This document shows positions 34,777 through 42,913 of a stretch of DNA of 64,000 nucleotides, one piece after another (position 1 is the first letter of the stretch; the number at the start of each line of letters is the position of its first letter). Made by a program: the position numbers and the translations under genes. The stretch spans positions 6,522,645 to 6,586,644 of the forward strand of contig NZ_AP018178.1 of the NCBI RefSeq assembly GCF_002368195.1, written 5' to 3'. This stretch comes from Calothrix sp. NIES-2100 (lineage in GTDB: Bacteria > Cyanobacteriota > Cyanobacteriia > Cyanobacteriales > Nostocaceae). Under the pieces are notes generated by a model that was given only the letters and a program-made list of their open reading frames with translations, did no database searches and was not told the DNA's origin.

Positions 34777-36063
34777 ATGTGGGAATTTTTACAAAGTTTC
34801 TTTGTAGATGGCGCATTTATTCCGCATGGACACTGCTATCTCTGGAAACCGGAGTTAGTCTTGCTACATATCCTCTCAGATTCTTTGATTGCTTTAGCTT
34901 ATTTTTCGATTCCTGTTGCACTTGTTTATTTTGTTCGTAAGCGAGAGGATTTGCCCTTTAAATCAATACTGTTATTATTTGGAGGTTTTATCATCTCCTG
35001 TGGTACAACACACTTAATGGAAATATGGACGCTTTGGCATCCAACTTACTGGCTGTCTGGTTTAATTAAAGCGATTACGGCTTTTATTTCCATTTATACA
35101 GCTGTTGTATTACTGCCGATAATTCCTCAAGCACTGGCTTTACCAAGTCCAACACAACTGGAAAAAGCTAACAGTCAACTGAAACTTACATTGCAAGAAC
35201 TAGCAAATACCCAAGCTCAACTAATTCATACAGAAAAAATGTCTTCTCTAGGGCAATTAGTTGGGGGTATTGTTCATGAAATTAACAACCCAATTAATTT
35301 TATTTATGGTAACACTACAGTAGCTCAAGAATATACCGAAAACTTGCTCGATTTAGTATCACTTTATCAAGAAAATTATCCAAATCCCCCAGAGGAAATT
35401 CAAGTTATTACTGAAAAAATTGATCTCGATTTTATTAACGAAGACTTACCGAAAATATTATCCTCTATCCAAATGGGAGCCGATCGCATCCGTAAGCTAA
35501 TCTTAGGTTTGCGAAATTTCTCTCGATTAGATGAAGCCAATGTCAAAGAAGTTGATATTCACGAAGGTATTGATAGCACTCTCCTCATTTTACAAAACCG
35601 CTTAAAAGGCAAAGCAGATCATGGGGATATTGAGGTGATTAAAGAATATGGAAAATTACCTAAAGTTGAGTGTTATCCAGGACAACTCAATCAAGTATTT
35701 CTGAATATTCTCAATAATGCTATCGCTTGTGTCAAAAGCTCATCTAATCAGCCTCAGATTCGCATTCATACTGAGGTTTTAGAAGGCAGTAATCAAGTAA
35801 TAATTAAGATTACAGATAATGGACGTGGGGTGACAGAAGAAGTACAAGAAAAAATATCTGACTCCTCTTTTACTAATAAATCTATCGATACAAATGTAGG
35901 TATATCTATTAGCCACCAGATTATAGCTCAACATGGAGGTCAGTTAAACAGTATTGCAGTATCGCCGCAAGGGACGGAAATTCTGATTCAAATTCCTATC
36001 CGGATGAAATCTGCTGCATCATTAAGAATTAGATCAGAAGATAAAATAGTTCCTTCTAGCTAA
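34777..36063 (+). CDS. Histidine kinase with ethylene-receptor-like membrane domain
   Basis: Residues 30-120 match the ethylene-binding domain of plant ETR1 and cyanobacterial relatives: SDSLIALAYFSIPVALVYFV, then GGFIISCGTTHLMEIWTLW with C75 and H79, the copper ligands, and D35 in the helix before. After a helix comes the kinase: H-box LGQLVGGIVHEINNPINF, N-box LNQVFLNILNNAI, and DNGRGV. The G2 region NVGISISHQIIAQHGG is degenerate compared with the usual GTGLGLS, so ATP turnover may be altered. No GAF domain lies between sensor and kinase. It resembles SynEtr1-type proteins; response regulator not adjacent. Confidence 0.85.
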   Translation: MWEFLQSFFVDGAFIPHGHCYLWKPELVLLHILSDSLIALAYFSIPVALVYFVRKREDLPFKSILLLFGGFIISCGTTHLMEIWTLWHPTYWLSGLIKAITAFISIYTAVVLLPIIPQALALPSPTQLEKANSQLKLTLQELANTQAQLIHTEKMSSLGQLVGGIVHEINNPINFIYGNTTVAQEYTENLLDLVSLYQENYPNPPEEIQVITEKIDLDFINEDLPKILSSIQMGADRIRKLILGLRNFSRLDEANVKEVDIHEGIDSTLLILQNRLKGKADHGDIEVIKEYGKLPKVECYPGQLNQVFLNILNNAIACVKSSSNQPQIRIHTEVLEGSNQVIIKITDNGRGVTEEVQEKISDSSFTNKSIDTNVGISISHQIIAQHGGQLNSIAVSPQGTEILIQIPIRMKSAASLRIRSEDKIVPSS

Positions 36064-36192
36064 ACCATCAATTAAAACTTTTAACATCACAGCATTTTTA
36101 CGTATTTCCCGAGGTCGATAGTGAAGATTGTGTTAGTTTTTTGAGAAAATTGGGTAGCATAAATTATCAAAAAACTTATTTGGTATAAATGG

Positions 36193-36822
36193 ATGTTAAC
36201 AGTTGAATTATCAACATCTGCCAAAGATGTAAAGCGTAGTTATGCTGGAGCGATCGCGGCTCTTGCTTTAATTAGCTTATTGATTTCCTTGAGTGGATTT
36301 CACGGACATCCGGCTATTTCTAATTCCTGGGAAGGCTTGCTTTGGGGAATAGCAGATCCAGTAATTAGCTTAAATCGTCTGGCTAGTCTTGTAGCCATTG
36401 GTTTACTCTCTGCGGGAATAATTCGTGGCGCTTTGATTGCTGCATCTTTCGGCTCAGCCGCAGCCTTTGGGATGGTGATTCATCTATTCCATGTAAATAT
36501 ACCAGGTGTCCAAATCGGGATCGCCACGTCCACAATTGCCTTTGGCGCTATGCTGATGATGTTAAACAAACCGAACTCTGTTGTGCTCTCAGTTATAGGA
36601 GCGATCGCTGGTTTGTTACACGGTTATGCTGGGGCTGAATCCGTAATGGATACAGGAATTATGCCCTTAGTCATCTATGTACTGGGCGTTACCTTAACTC
36701 AATGTGCTGTGGTGATGAGTGCTAGAGAAATTTACTCTATTTTGCCAAATAAGATTTCCCTTGGTGGTTTAGCTTTTTGTGCGATCGGCATTGTCTTTTT
36801 GGGCAATGCAATTAACTTATAG
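36193..36822 (+). CDS. HupE/UreJ-like membrane protein
   Basis: The 209-residue protein has about six to seven helices and the pattern of HupE/UreJ nickel-associated permeases (GFHGHPAISNSWEGLLWGIADPVISLNRLASLVAIGLLSA; late ALHG-like GLLHGYAGAES). The usual H-P-x-x-G-x-D-H motif is changed (ADPVISLNR for LTGLDH), so substrate binding may differ. It stands alone downstream of the kinase, with no hydrogenase or urease genes in the window. Confidence 0.65.
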   Translation: MLTVELSTSAKDVKRSYAGAIAALALISLLISLSGFHGHPAISNSWEGLLWGIADPVISLNRLASLVAIGLLSAGIIRGALIAASFGSAAAFGMVIHLFHVNIPGVQIGIATSTIAFGAMLMMLNKPNSVVLSVIGAIAGLLHGYAGAESVMDTGIMPLVIYVLGVTLTQCAVVMSAREIYSILPNKISLGGLAFCAIGIVFLGNAINL

Positions 36823-37648
36823 TGCCTCAGGGTAGAAAACACAATTTTGAAACTGGTGTTGTCCCAAAAAGCGGGTTTCTGTGAAGCCAGAATCTCCCAC
36901 CAAGCTATGCTGTGCTGGGAGATTGTCAAATATTTGACAAATCCTTTTTTCACTACAAAGGCACAAAGACACTTAGAAGAATTCCTGCGCCTAATTAATC
37001 GTATTAAAAATAATTTATTTTACCGTAAAATTACTGTATTCATCGCCAAATATCTGCTATAAGGTGTGACCAATTTAAATTAAACATTCTTTCCTTAAGG
37101 CAATCAATATTAAAAAGACTCACCCACAAATTGCGGATTTAGTCAGTAGTCACTAGTCATTTCATGTCAGACAAATTACTTATGATATATCCGCAGCGAG
37201 TGTAACGGAGTGAAACAACGCAATTGCAGGAGTTTTGTGATTGCTACTCTCTCCGCTGGCAATGAAAATTTTTTAAACAGACGTGATATCAGTGGCAAAG
37301 ATATATTGATACAGCCGACAACAGAACAGGAGATGAAACCAGATCTAAAAATAACTGACAAATGATCTGCAAAGCTTAGTAAATATGCGAACCAGATGTG
37401 TTTCAGCATACTGACTTTTTGAATTTTTAGGATAAAGTTAATTAAACAACTGTAGGAAAAGGTAAATAATCATGAGAAAAATTTGTAATCAAGTTGATTA
37501 TCGCTATAATTTGCTACGAATAAATACGTATTAATGGGTAATTACATTTAAATAGTGGCGGTTTTCCAGTATTAATGCGTATATTAAATTATTCAATAAC
37601 CGTGGCGGTATTTGTATGTTGATCTCGGAACATTAGGGTGGTGGAGAA
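36823..37648. other. Long spacer with stem-loop, no gene seen
   Basis: About 825 bp. A hairpin AATCTCCCA (36891-36899) and TGGGAGATT (36916-36924) lies early. Two short frames (36847-37062 plus, 37176-37409 minus) lack ribosome sites and family features and are not called. The rest is AT-rich, with promoter-like sequence before 37649. Confidence 0.4.
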
Positions 37649-37954
37649 ATGATTTCAACAGGAGTCGAAGTTAAGATAGGCCGATTGGAATCGATTGTTG
37701 AGCAAATCGGCGAAGCAGTACTTTCTACTACGGAGACAATTGAGAGTCTAGCGCAAAGACTTGAGACTCTTAGCGTGCAAGTTGAAGCGCAAGGCAAGCA
37801 GTTACAGCAACAGGGTTATCAAATTTTTGCATTGTGTGACGCTGTACAGACTCTTGCGGAATCTCAAGATGATTCATTACAAAAACTCAGCCAACTGACA
37901 CAAACGCTAGATAAGCTGATGATACTGCTACAAGGGTCAGATGAAGAAGAATGA
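37649..37954 (+). CDS. Hypothetical coiled-coil protein, 101 aa
   Basis: The protein starts MISTGVEVKIGRLESIVEQIG after a GTGGAGA-type ribosome site. Most of the length is a heptad pattern (TIESLAQRLETLSVQVEAQGKQLQQQGYQI..., DSLQKLSQLTQTLDKLMILL). It has a short acidic C terminus. It is likely an oligomer-forming small protein; family and role unknown. Confidence 0.65.
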   Translation: MISTGVEVKIGRLESIVEQIGEAVLSTTETIESLAQRLETLSVQVEAQGKQLQQQGYQIFALCDAVQTLAESQDDSLQKLSQLTQTLDKLMILLQGSDEEE

Positions 37955-38082
37955 GGGGGATGTGGTTCGACTTCTCTGCGAGACGCTACGCGAACGCGGT
38001 AATCGAGCGGAGTCGAGATTCACCAACCGGGGGACAAGGGGGACAACTAACTATTGACTATTGACTCTTGACTCTTGACAAT

Positions 38083-38763
38083 TCACACCCTTAATTTGGT
38101 AACAGAAATGTTACCGGAAAAACAGACATCCACATCGCTACCAGGAGTGCGATCGCGTTTGCCATATTCCCCGACATAATAAAAATCATCGCCTTCAATC
38201 CGATAGTTAATTGGCAAGGCTTTGGTACAGGGTTGGCAAAACACCACTTCCGGATCTGGTTCTCCTGGTTGCAGATGTGGCAGATTTACGTTCCAGAAGT
38301 GTCCTGGTTCTAGGGGACGCTGAAGTAAGTCAGCCAAAACTTCAGCTGTGAACTTAGCAGCGAGTTCCCAGTCAAAATTTTGCTTGGCTTTGCGATAGTG
38401 AGAAATGGCAATTCCCGGTATCCCATTCATTGCAGCTTCTCGCACCGCCGCTACTGTACCGGAAATGTAAGCATCGACACCTAAGTTACCCCCGGCATTG
38501 ATCCCCGATAACACAAATTTGACATCTTCACTAATTTGTGATATTGCAATTCTTACACAATCAGCGGGAGTCCCGGCGATCGCATATTCAGTGGGCGATC
38601 GCCGCTGGAGGTTGATGGGGCGAGTTGTAGTAACTTGATGTCCACAGCCAGATTGATGATCTCTCGGCGCAGCGATAATTACATTTTCTTCTTTGACAGC
38701 CTTGAACAGCGCTTTAATTCCAGGCGCGTCGATACCGTCGTCGTTAGTGAGGATGATAGTCAT
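38083..38763 (-). CDS. surE: 5'-nucleotidase SurE
   Basis: The 226-residue protein is the metal-dependent nucleotidase SurE: MTIILTNDDGIDAPGI with the acidic pair D8-D9, then RDHQSGCGHQVTTTRPI, and FVLSGINAGGNLGVDAYISGTVAAVREA. It dephosphorylates nucleoside monophosphates, with a role in stress survival. Cyanobacterial genomes often carry one or two copies. Confidence 0.95.
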   Translation of the reverse strand: MTIILTNDDGIDAPGIKALFKAVKEENVIIAAPRDHQSGCGHQVTTTRPINLQRRSPTEYAIAGTPADCVRIAISQISEDVKFVLSGINAGGNLGVDAYISGTVAAVREAAMNGIPGIAISHYRKAKQNFDWELAAKFTAEVLADLLQRPLEPGHFWNVNLPHLQPGEPDPEVVFCQPCTKALPINYRIEGDDFYYVGEYGKRDRTPGSDVDVCFSGNISVTKLRV

Positions 38764-39302
38764 ATATTTGAGGAAAGCCAGTGGAATTCTATCGTCAACC
38801 GCCGCTAGAGTCTACCAATATTCTGCAACCGCTACCACAGTTGAGCGATGAGCAACTGCAACCCAAAACAACTCTGCATTACTTGAGAAGCTCGTAGCAA
38901 AATTATCCTGGTTTCCCAACTCATAATGCCAATTTGTACAGCAGTTGAGTGAAAAGAAATAAAAGGGCGATGGCAATTAATCAAACTTTTCGCCACTGCC
39001 TAAAGTACGAAAGATTAATATTTTAAAACAACAACCCTAAAAATCTGAAATTATATGGTAATATCCCCCAATGGTTTGCAAAATCCGCCTAATTTGAGAA
39101 TTTATCTCTAATTGGGCGGATTTCCTTGAAAATAGCTAAAAAAAACTCAAATCTGGGTTCTGACAACTGACCCAGCTTCGCGCAATAAAATCTATCTTTG
39201 GGGTATGGCGAAAACTTTCAGGTGGAAAAAGACATCAACCAGGTGATTTTGACAGTGGTTGTGTAGTATTTTTGGTGCAAGTCTGTCTCTCGAGTTTATC
39301 CA
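38764..39302. other. Divergent spacer between surE and psb32 with strong hairpin
   Basis: About 540 bp. It holds a terminator-like hairpin at 39081-39123 (see separate entry) and no gene of clear support. A short transcript ending at that hairpin is possible. Confidence 0.4.
39081..39123 (+). terminator. Terminator-like hairpin inside a divergent spacer
   Basis: AAATCCGCCTAATTTGAG and CTCTAATTGGGCGGATTT form an 18-bp stem with two non-complementary positions and a short loop. Neither neighbouring gene should end here, since surE reads away left and psb32 reads away right. A small RNA upstream would explain it. Confidence 0.5.
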
Positions 39303-40040
39303 ATGGAACAGCTCCTCAACCAAGCAATTATCATCCAAAAATACCTGACTAAGCTAATTCTGCCATTAGTAGCGATCGCTCTAGTTTCCTTGCTAGTTGT
39401 GCCTTGTGCGTTAGCCACTGGCGCATATCAAATACCCAATCTGGCAGCAGATAACAGCACCTGGGTTGTCGATCAAGCCGACACTATCAGTCGGATCAAC
39501 GAAGGTAAGATTAGCAGCACCTTGTCAGATTTGGCAAAGCAAACTGGTTACGAAACCAGAATTGTCACCATTCGCCGACTTGACTATGGGGAAACACCAG
39601 AAAGTTTCGCCAAAGCGCTGTTTGAAAAATGGTTTCCCACAAAAGTTGCACAAGCTAATCAAACTCTATTGGTAATTGACACTGTAACAAATGGTACTGC
39701 AATTATCACTGGAGATAAAGTCAAGACTTTGCTGACAGACGATATCGCTCAGAGCGTAGCGTCGGAAACAGTAATGGCACCACTAAGAGATGGTAACAAA
39801 TATAACCAAGCCTTCTTAGATGCCAGCGATCGCCTAGTCGCCGTCCTCTCTGGTGAAACCGATCCCGGCCCACCCAAAGTTGTGGACAAGGTACAGGTAG
39901 AAGGGACATTCAAGAAAGCCTCCGAAACCGACCAAGGTAATGCAACGGCTTGGGTAGTAGGGCTGTTAATTGCCGCCACTATTATCCCAATGGCAACTTA
40001 TTACCTCTACCAAGTTAATCAACCATCTAACAATGGTTAA
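39303..40040 (+). CDS. psb32: Psb32-type TPM-domain protein
   Basis: The 245-residue protein has an N-terminal membrane/signal segment (TKLILPLVAIALVSLLVVPCALA), the TPM domain (STWVVDQADTISRINEGKISSTLSDLAKQTGYETRIVTIRRLDYGETPESFAKALFEKWF... TLLVIDTVTNGTAIITG), and a C-terminal membrane helix (VVGLLIAATIIPMATYYLYQ). Psb32/TLP18.3 helps in photosystem II repair and protection at the thylakoid membrane. Length and helix positions are as expected. Confidence 0.9.
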   Translation: MEQLLNQAIIIQKYLTKLILPLVAIALVSLLVVPCALATGAYQIPNLAADNSTWVVDQADTISRINEGKISSTLSDLAKQTGYETRIVTIRRLDYGETPESFAKALFEKWFPTKVAQANQTLLVIDTVTNGTAIITGDKVKTLLTDDIAQSVASETVMAPLRDGNKYNQAFLDASDRLVAVLSGETDPGPPKVVDKVQVEGTFKKASETDQGNATAWVVGLLIAATIIPMATYYLYQVNQPSNNG

Positions 40041-40093
40041 TGGTTAATAGCTGATAGTTGACTGTTAACCGTCAACTGTTAACGGTCAACAAT
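40040..40093. repeat. Heptamer-like repeats near GTTAAC/GTCAAC
   Basis: Degenerate units such as GGTTAAT, AACCGTC and AACGGTC follow psb32, a decayed form of the AGTCAAC array. Confidence 0.6.
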
Positions 40094-40105
40094 TAGCAGT
40101 TAAGT

Positions 40106-40495
40106 TCAATCTTGAACGTACTCAAGCCCTGTTACTAAAGCCACCTCAGCCCGGACAAATTCTCTACCCAAATAAGCTGCATGGTCTAAAAGACTAACTG
40201 GACAGGGCTGAGTTTCTTCAAATATTTTGACGCAAAGTTCCTTAGCGGTTCTAGCACTAAATACAGTGGTGTTAGTTCGTTCTACTTTTCCTTTAGCAGG
40301 AATCACCTTCCCCGTTTCTGGATCTACAGCTAAACCACGCTCATCAATTACATTTGTAAAATGCTTGGCATAAATTAATTTTGCCGGACGATCCAAGTAG
40401 ATAATGAAATATCCGCTAGGGTCAAGATCAATATGTCGCCCAGAAAGCTGATCGTCAATCGCTGCCAAATCTTCTACCATCAAATCCATAGTCAT
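40106..40495 (-). CDS. DUF4346-like protein
   Basis: The 129-residue protein reads HIDLDPSGYFIIYLDRPAKLIYAKHFTNVIDERGLAVDPETGKVIP. This pattern, with DPxGYF and PETGKVIPA, is found in cyanobacterial DUF4346 proteins of unknown biochemical role. Late motif is TAKELCVKIFEE and DHAAYLGREFVRAEVAL. It is soluble, and its start lies 51 bp beyond the stop of the COG3146 gene on the same strand, so the two may share a transcript. Confidence 0.6.
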   Translation of the reverse strand: MTMDLMVEDLAAIDDQLSGRHIDLDPSGYFIIYLDRPAKLIYAKHFTNVIDERGLAVDPETGKVIPAKGKVERTNTTVFSARTAKELCVKIFEETQPCPVSLLDHAAYLGREFVRAEVALVTGLEYVQD

Positions 40496-40545
40496 GTTTC
40501 AAAGCAAATTTTTGCAAAGTTTATCCGCTCCATTTCCAGTGTAAT

Positions 40546-41736
40546 TTATTGTCTTTCAATATCTCGGTTACTAAAAGGTAACTCCGCATTAATCGCGTCA
40601 ATTTCCTGCTGTTCGAGTTGATTCACTTCTTTAATGTAGGGCAACAAAATTTGTGATAAACGGCTGTTGTAAAAGCGGTGCAAACTGTGATTGGGTTTAG
40701 CAGGAAAACCGCGCCGTTTTTTGTGCCGTCCACCAGCACCAGGGTCAAAAATTTGAATATTGTTAGCGATCGCCCATTCAATTGGCGCATAATAGCAAGC
40801 ATCAAAATGCAAGCAATCGATTTCTTGAAAACTTCCCCAATAGCGCCCATACAGTCTATCGCCCTTAAATAGACAAAAAGACATTCCTATCGGGTGACGG
40901 CTATCTTGCTCACTGTAAGCAGGAAAAAATAACACCCGATGGCGGTAATTGCTGTGTAACTGTTCAAAAAACCGCTTTGTCAGGTATTTACTACCCCACC
41001 AGCCAAACTTGTCACAAGTATCAGCATAGAACTGATACATCAAAGGAAATAGAGAATGAGGAATTTCATCCCCAGTCAGCGGTTGCAGTTTTAAACCCGC
41101 TTTTTCCACCGCTTTGCGTTCCCGCTTAATATTGCGACGCTGATTGGCGTTGAACACAGCTAAGTAATCATCAAAATTATTAAATCCAACATTTTCCCAG
41201 ATGTAACTGTGATGCAACCAAGTTGTCAAGCCTTGTCGTTCCAGCACAGGCCGCCATTGGGGATCGACATAAAGAAAATGACAGCCAGAAATGCGATGCT
41301 GATTGCAGAAAGAGTCAATCTCATGCAACATCAAACCTGTAATTTCATCCTCATCTTCTCCCGCAGCAATTAAAAAGCGATAGCCTTCAGCCGGAGTAAA
41401 GGGTGTCATTCCCAACAATTTCGGGTAATAATCCACCCCAATACGTTCAGCTAAACTTGCCCACTGGTGATCGAAGACAAATTCGCCAGCACTATGTCCT
41501 TTGAGATAGAGTGGAGCCGCAGCAATCAGCGTTCTGTCACGCCACAAAGTCAAGTGATTTGGTAACCAACCAGTTCTCCTTGTAGCGCTGTGGGATATTT
41601 CCAGATTGTTCAGCCACTCCCACTCTAAAAAAGGAGTTTTCAGCGGTAAAGCCAAAGCATCCCAAGCCTGTTGGGGGATTTCGGCAATTTTCTCGCTCCA
41701 AACGATAGAATAGCGAGGTTTGAGTTTTTCTATCAT
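40546..41736 (-). CDS. COG3146-type acyltransferase (peptidogalycan biosynthesis family)
   Basis: The 396-residue protein belongs to the GNAT-like family annotated as peptidogalycan biosynthesis/recognition (COG3146). Visible pieces are FLEWEWLNNLEIS near the start, HFLYVDPQWRPVLERQGL, FNANQRRNIKRERKAVEKAGL, FYADTCDKFGWWGSKYLTKRFFEQL, and the C-terminal FDPGAGGRHKKRRGFPAKPNHSLH, the family's most constant segment. The exact acceptor is not known. It is followed by the DUF4346-like gene. Confidence 0.85.
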   Translation of the reverse strand: MIEKLKPRYSIVWSEKIAEIPQQAWDALALPLKTPFLEWEWLNNLEISHSATRRTGWLPNHLTLWRDRTLIAAAPLYLKGHSAGEFVFDHQWASLAERIGVDYYPKLLGMTPFTPAEGYRFLIAAGEDEDEITGLMLHEIDSFCNQHRISGCHFLYVDPQWRPVLERQGLTTWLHHSYIWENVGFNNFDDYLAVFNANQRRNIKRERKAVEKAGLKLQPLTGDEIPHSLFPLMYQFYADTCDKFGWWGSKYLTKRFFEQLHSNYRHRVLFFPAYSEQDSRHPIGMSFCLFKGDRLYGRYWGSFQEIDCLHFDACYYAPIEWAIANNIQIFDPGAGGRHKKRRGFPAKPNHSLHRFYNSRLSQILLPYIKEVNQLEQQEIDAINAELPFSNRDIERQ

Positions 41737-41814
41737 CGTGTGGTTTTTAGGGAAATGAGGGACTAGGACTAGGGGCTAGGGGGATCAGGGGGACAAGGTA
41801 GGACGAGGGAGACA

Positions 41815-41870
41815 AATGCCCAATGCCCCATGACCCTGTCCCGCCACAAGCCCAATGCCCAACCCCTAAT
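41815..41870. repeat. Heptamer repeat CCCAATG/CCCCATG
   Basis: Degenerate 7-bp repeats in the spacer between the acyltransferase start and the RibD-C gene end. Confidence 0.6.
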
Positions 41871-41878
41871 AGAGTAAT

Positions 41879-42619
41879 CTAATCTACTATTTGTTGCAGT
41901 TTATAGTGTAAAAACACTTCCTGATCAACTTGGCGAACTTCCAGAAGTTGGAGGCGGGGAGCTAAATTTGCTGCAAATCCTTCACCTTGCACAGGTGTGG
42001 GTGCGCTAGCACCGCCCAAAATCAAAGGACATACAGTCAGCCATAATTCATCTATTAAATCTAATTCCAGCATAGAAGCTACTAACTCCCCACCCCCTAA
42101 TATTGCTAACCGTGTTATATGTAGATATGCCAGGTGTTGCAGCGCGGCAAGAATGTCAATCTTGCCTGTTGGTGTTTCAAAAACCAAAATTTGCTCGAAT
42201 TTCGGAGCCAATTCCTGTGGGGGAGTTCCCGCCTTTGTAGGAAGTTTCCCTTCGCGTCTTTGCCAGGAAAGTGCCCCGGCTGTAGTCGTGAGCAACCAGC
42301 GTCTAATTGGTTGTTGAAAAAAGTGAAGTTCCGGATTGAGGTTAGCAGCGTGTGTAATGACTATATGAAGTGGCTGGGCAGATTTGCCCCCCTGTATTCG
42401 ATGTTGCAGCAGTGTTGGGTGTGATACGGTTAGTGTAGTGCCGTAGGCACGGAGAGTACCAGCACCAAATAAAACGGCATCAGAGGCAGCAATTTGTTCT
42501 TCCAGGTGTGCTTTATCAGCCTTTGAGCCAAACCGAGCGGGTTCTCGCCTGAAATCTGCTATTTTGCCATCTGCACTCATTGCCAAAACTACTGTGGTAT
42601 GAGGACGATGTTGCACCAT
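41879..42619 (-). CDS. RibD C-terminal domain reductase
   Basis: The 246-residue protein starts RPHTTVVLAMSADGKIAD, the RibD_C/dihydrofolate-reductase-like fold, with DAVLFGAGTLRAYGTTL, then HLAYLHITRLAILGGGELVASMLELDLIDELWLTVCPLILGG, the typical glycine-rich NADPH loop. Such proteins reduce the ribose of a pyrimidine in riboflavin synthesis. There is no deaminase half, as in many single-domain cyanobacterial proteins. The exact substrate is not proven. Confidence 0.85.
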   Translation of the reverse strand: MVQHRPHTTVVLAMSADGKIADFRREPARFGSKADKAHLEEQIAASDAVLFGAGTLRAYGTTLTVSHPTLLQHRIQGGKSAQPLHIVITHAANLNPELHFFQQPIRRWLLTTTAGALSWQRREGKLPTKAGTPPQELAPKFEQILVFETPTGKIDILAALQHLAYLHITRLAILGGGELVASMLELDLIDELWLTVCPLILGGASAPTPVQGEGFAANLAPRLQLLEVRQVDQEVFLHYKLQQIVD

Positions 42620-42913
42620 TGAATTGCTTTGATAGTTTTAATATATTCCTTGCTAGTGCGTGGAATTAACAAAAATCCATACCTGCAAGTAACTGCCTAC
42701 TAATTTCCCAACTGTATACATATGCAACACCAGTCTGTTTTACATCTAACCTTTAGGGGTTTTGGTATACTATGTTTCATTTTGTCGAACGAAGCTTTGA
42801 TATCTTTAAAATTTGGCAATAAAGTAGTCATAACTTCATAAAATGTCTCATTTAGCTGGTTTAATTGCATATCTTTGGCTGTTGTGGTTTGCAGATGCGA
42901 AGTGAGACATTCG

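Noticed and set aside
36847..37409. Two short frames (71 and 77 residues) in the long spacer
   Set aside because: Neither has a ribosome site, composition or motif to support it.
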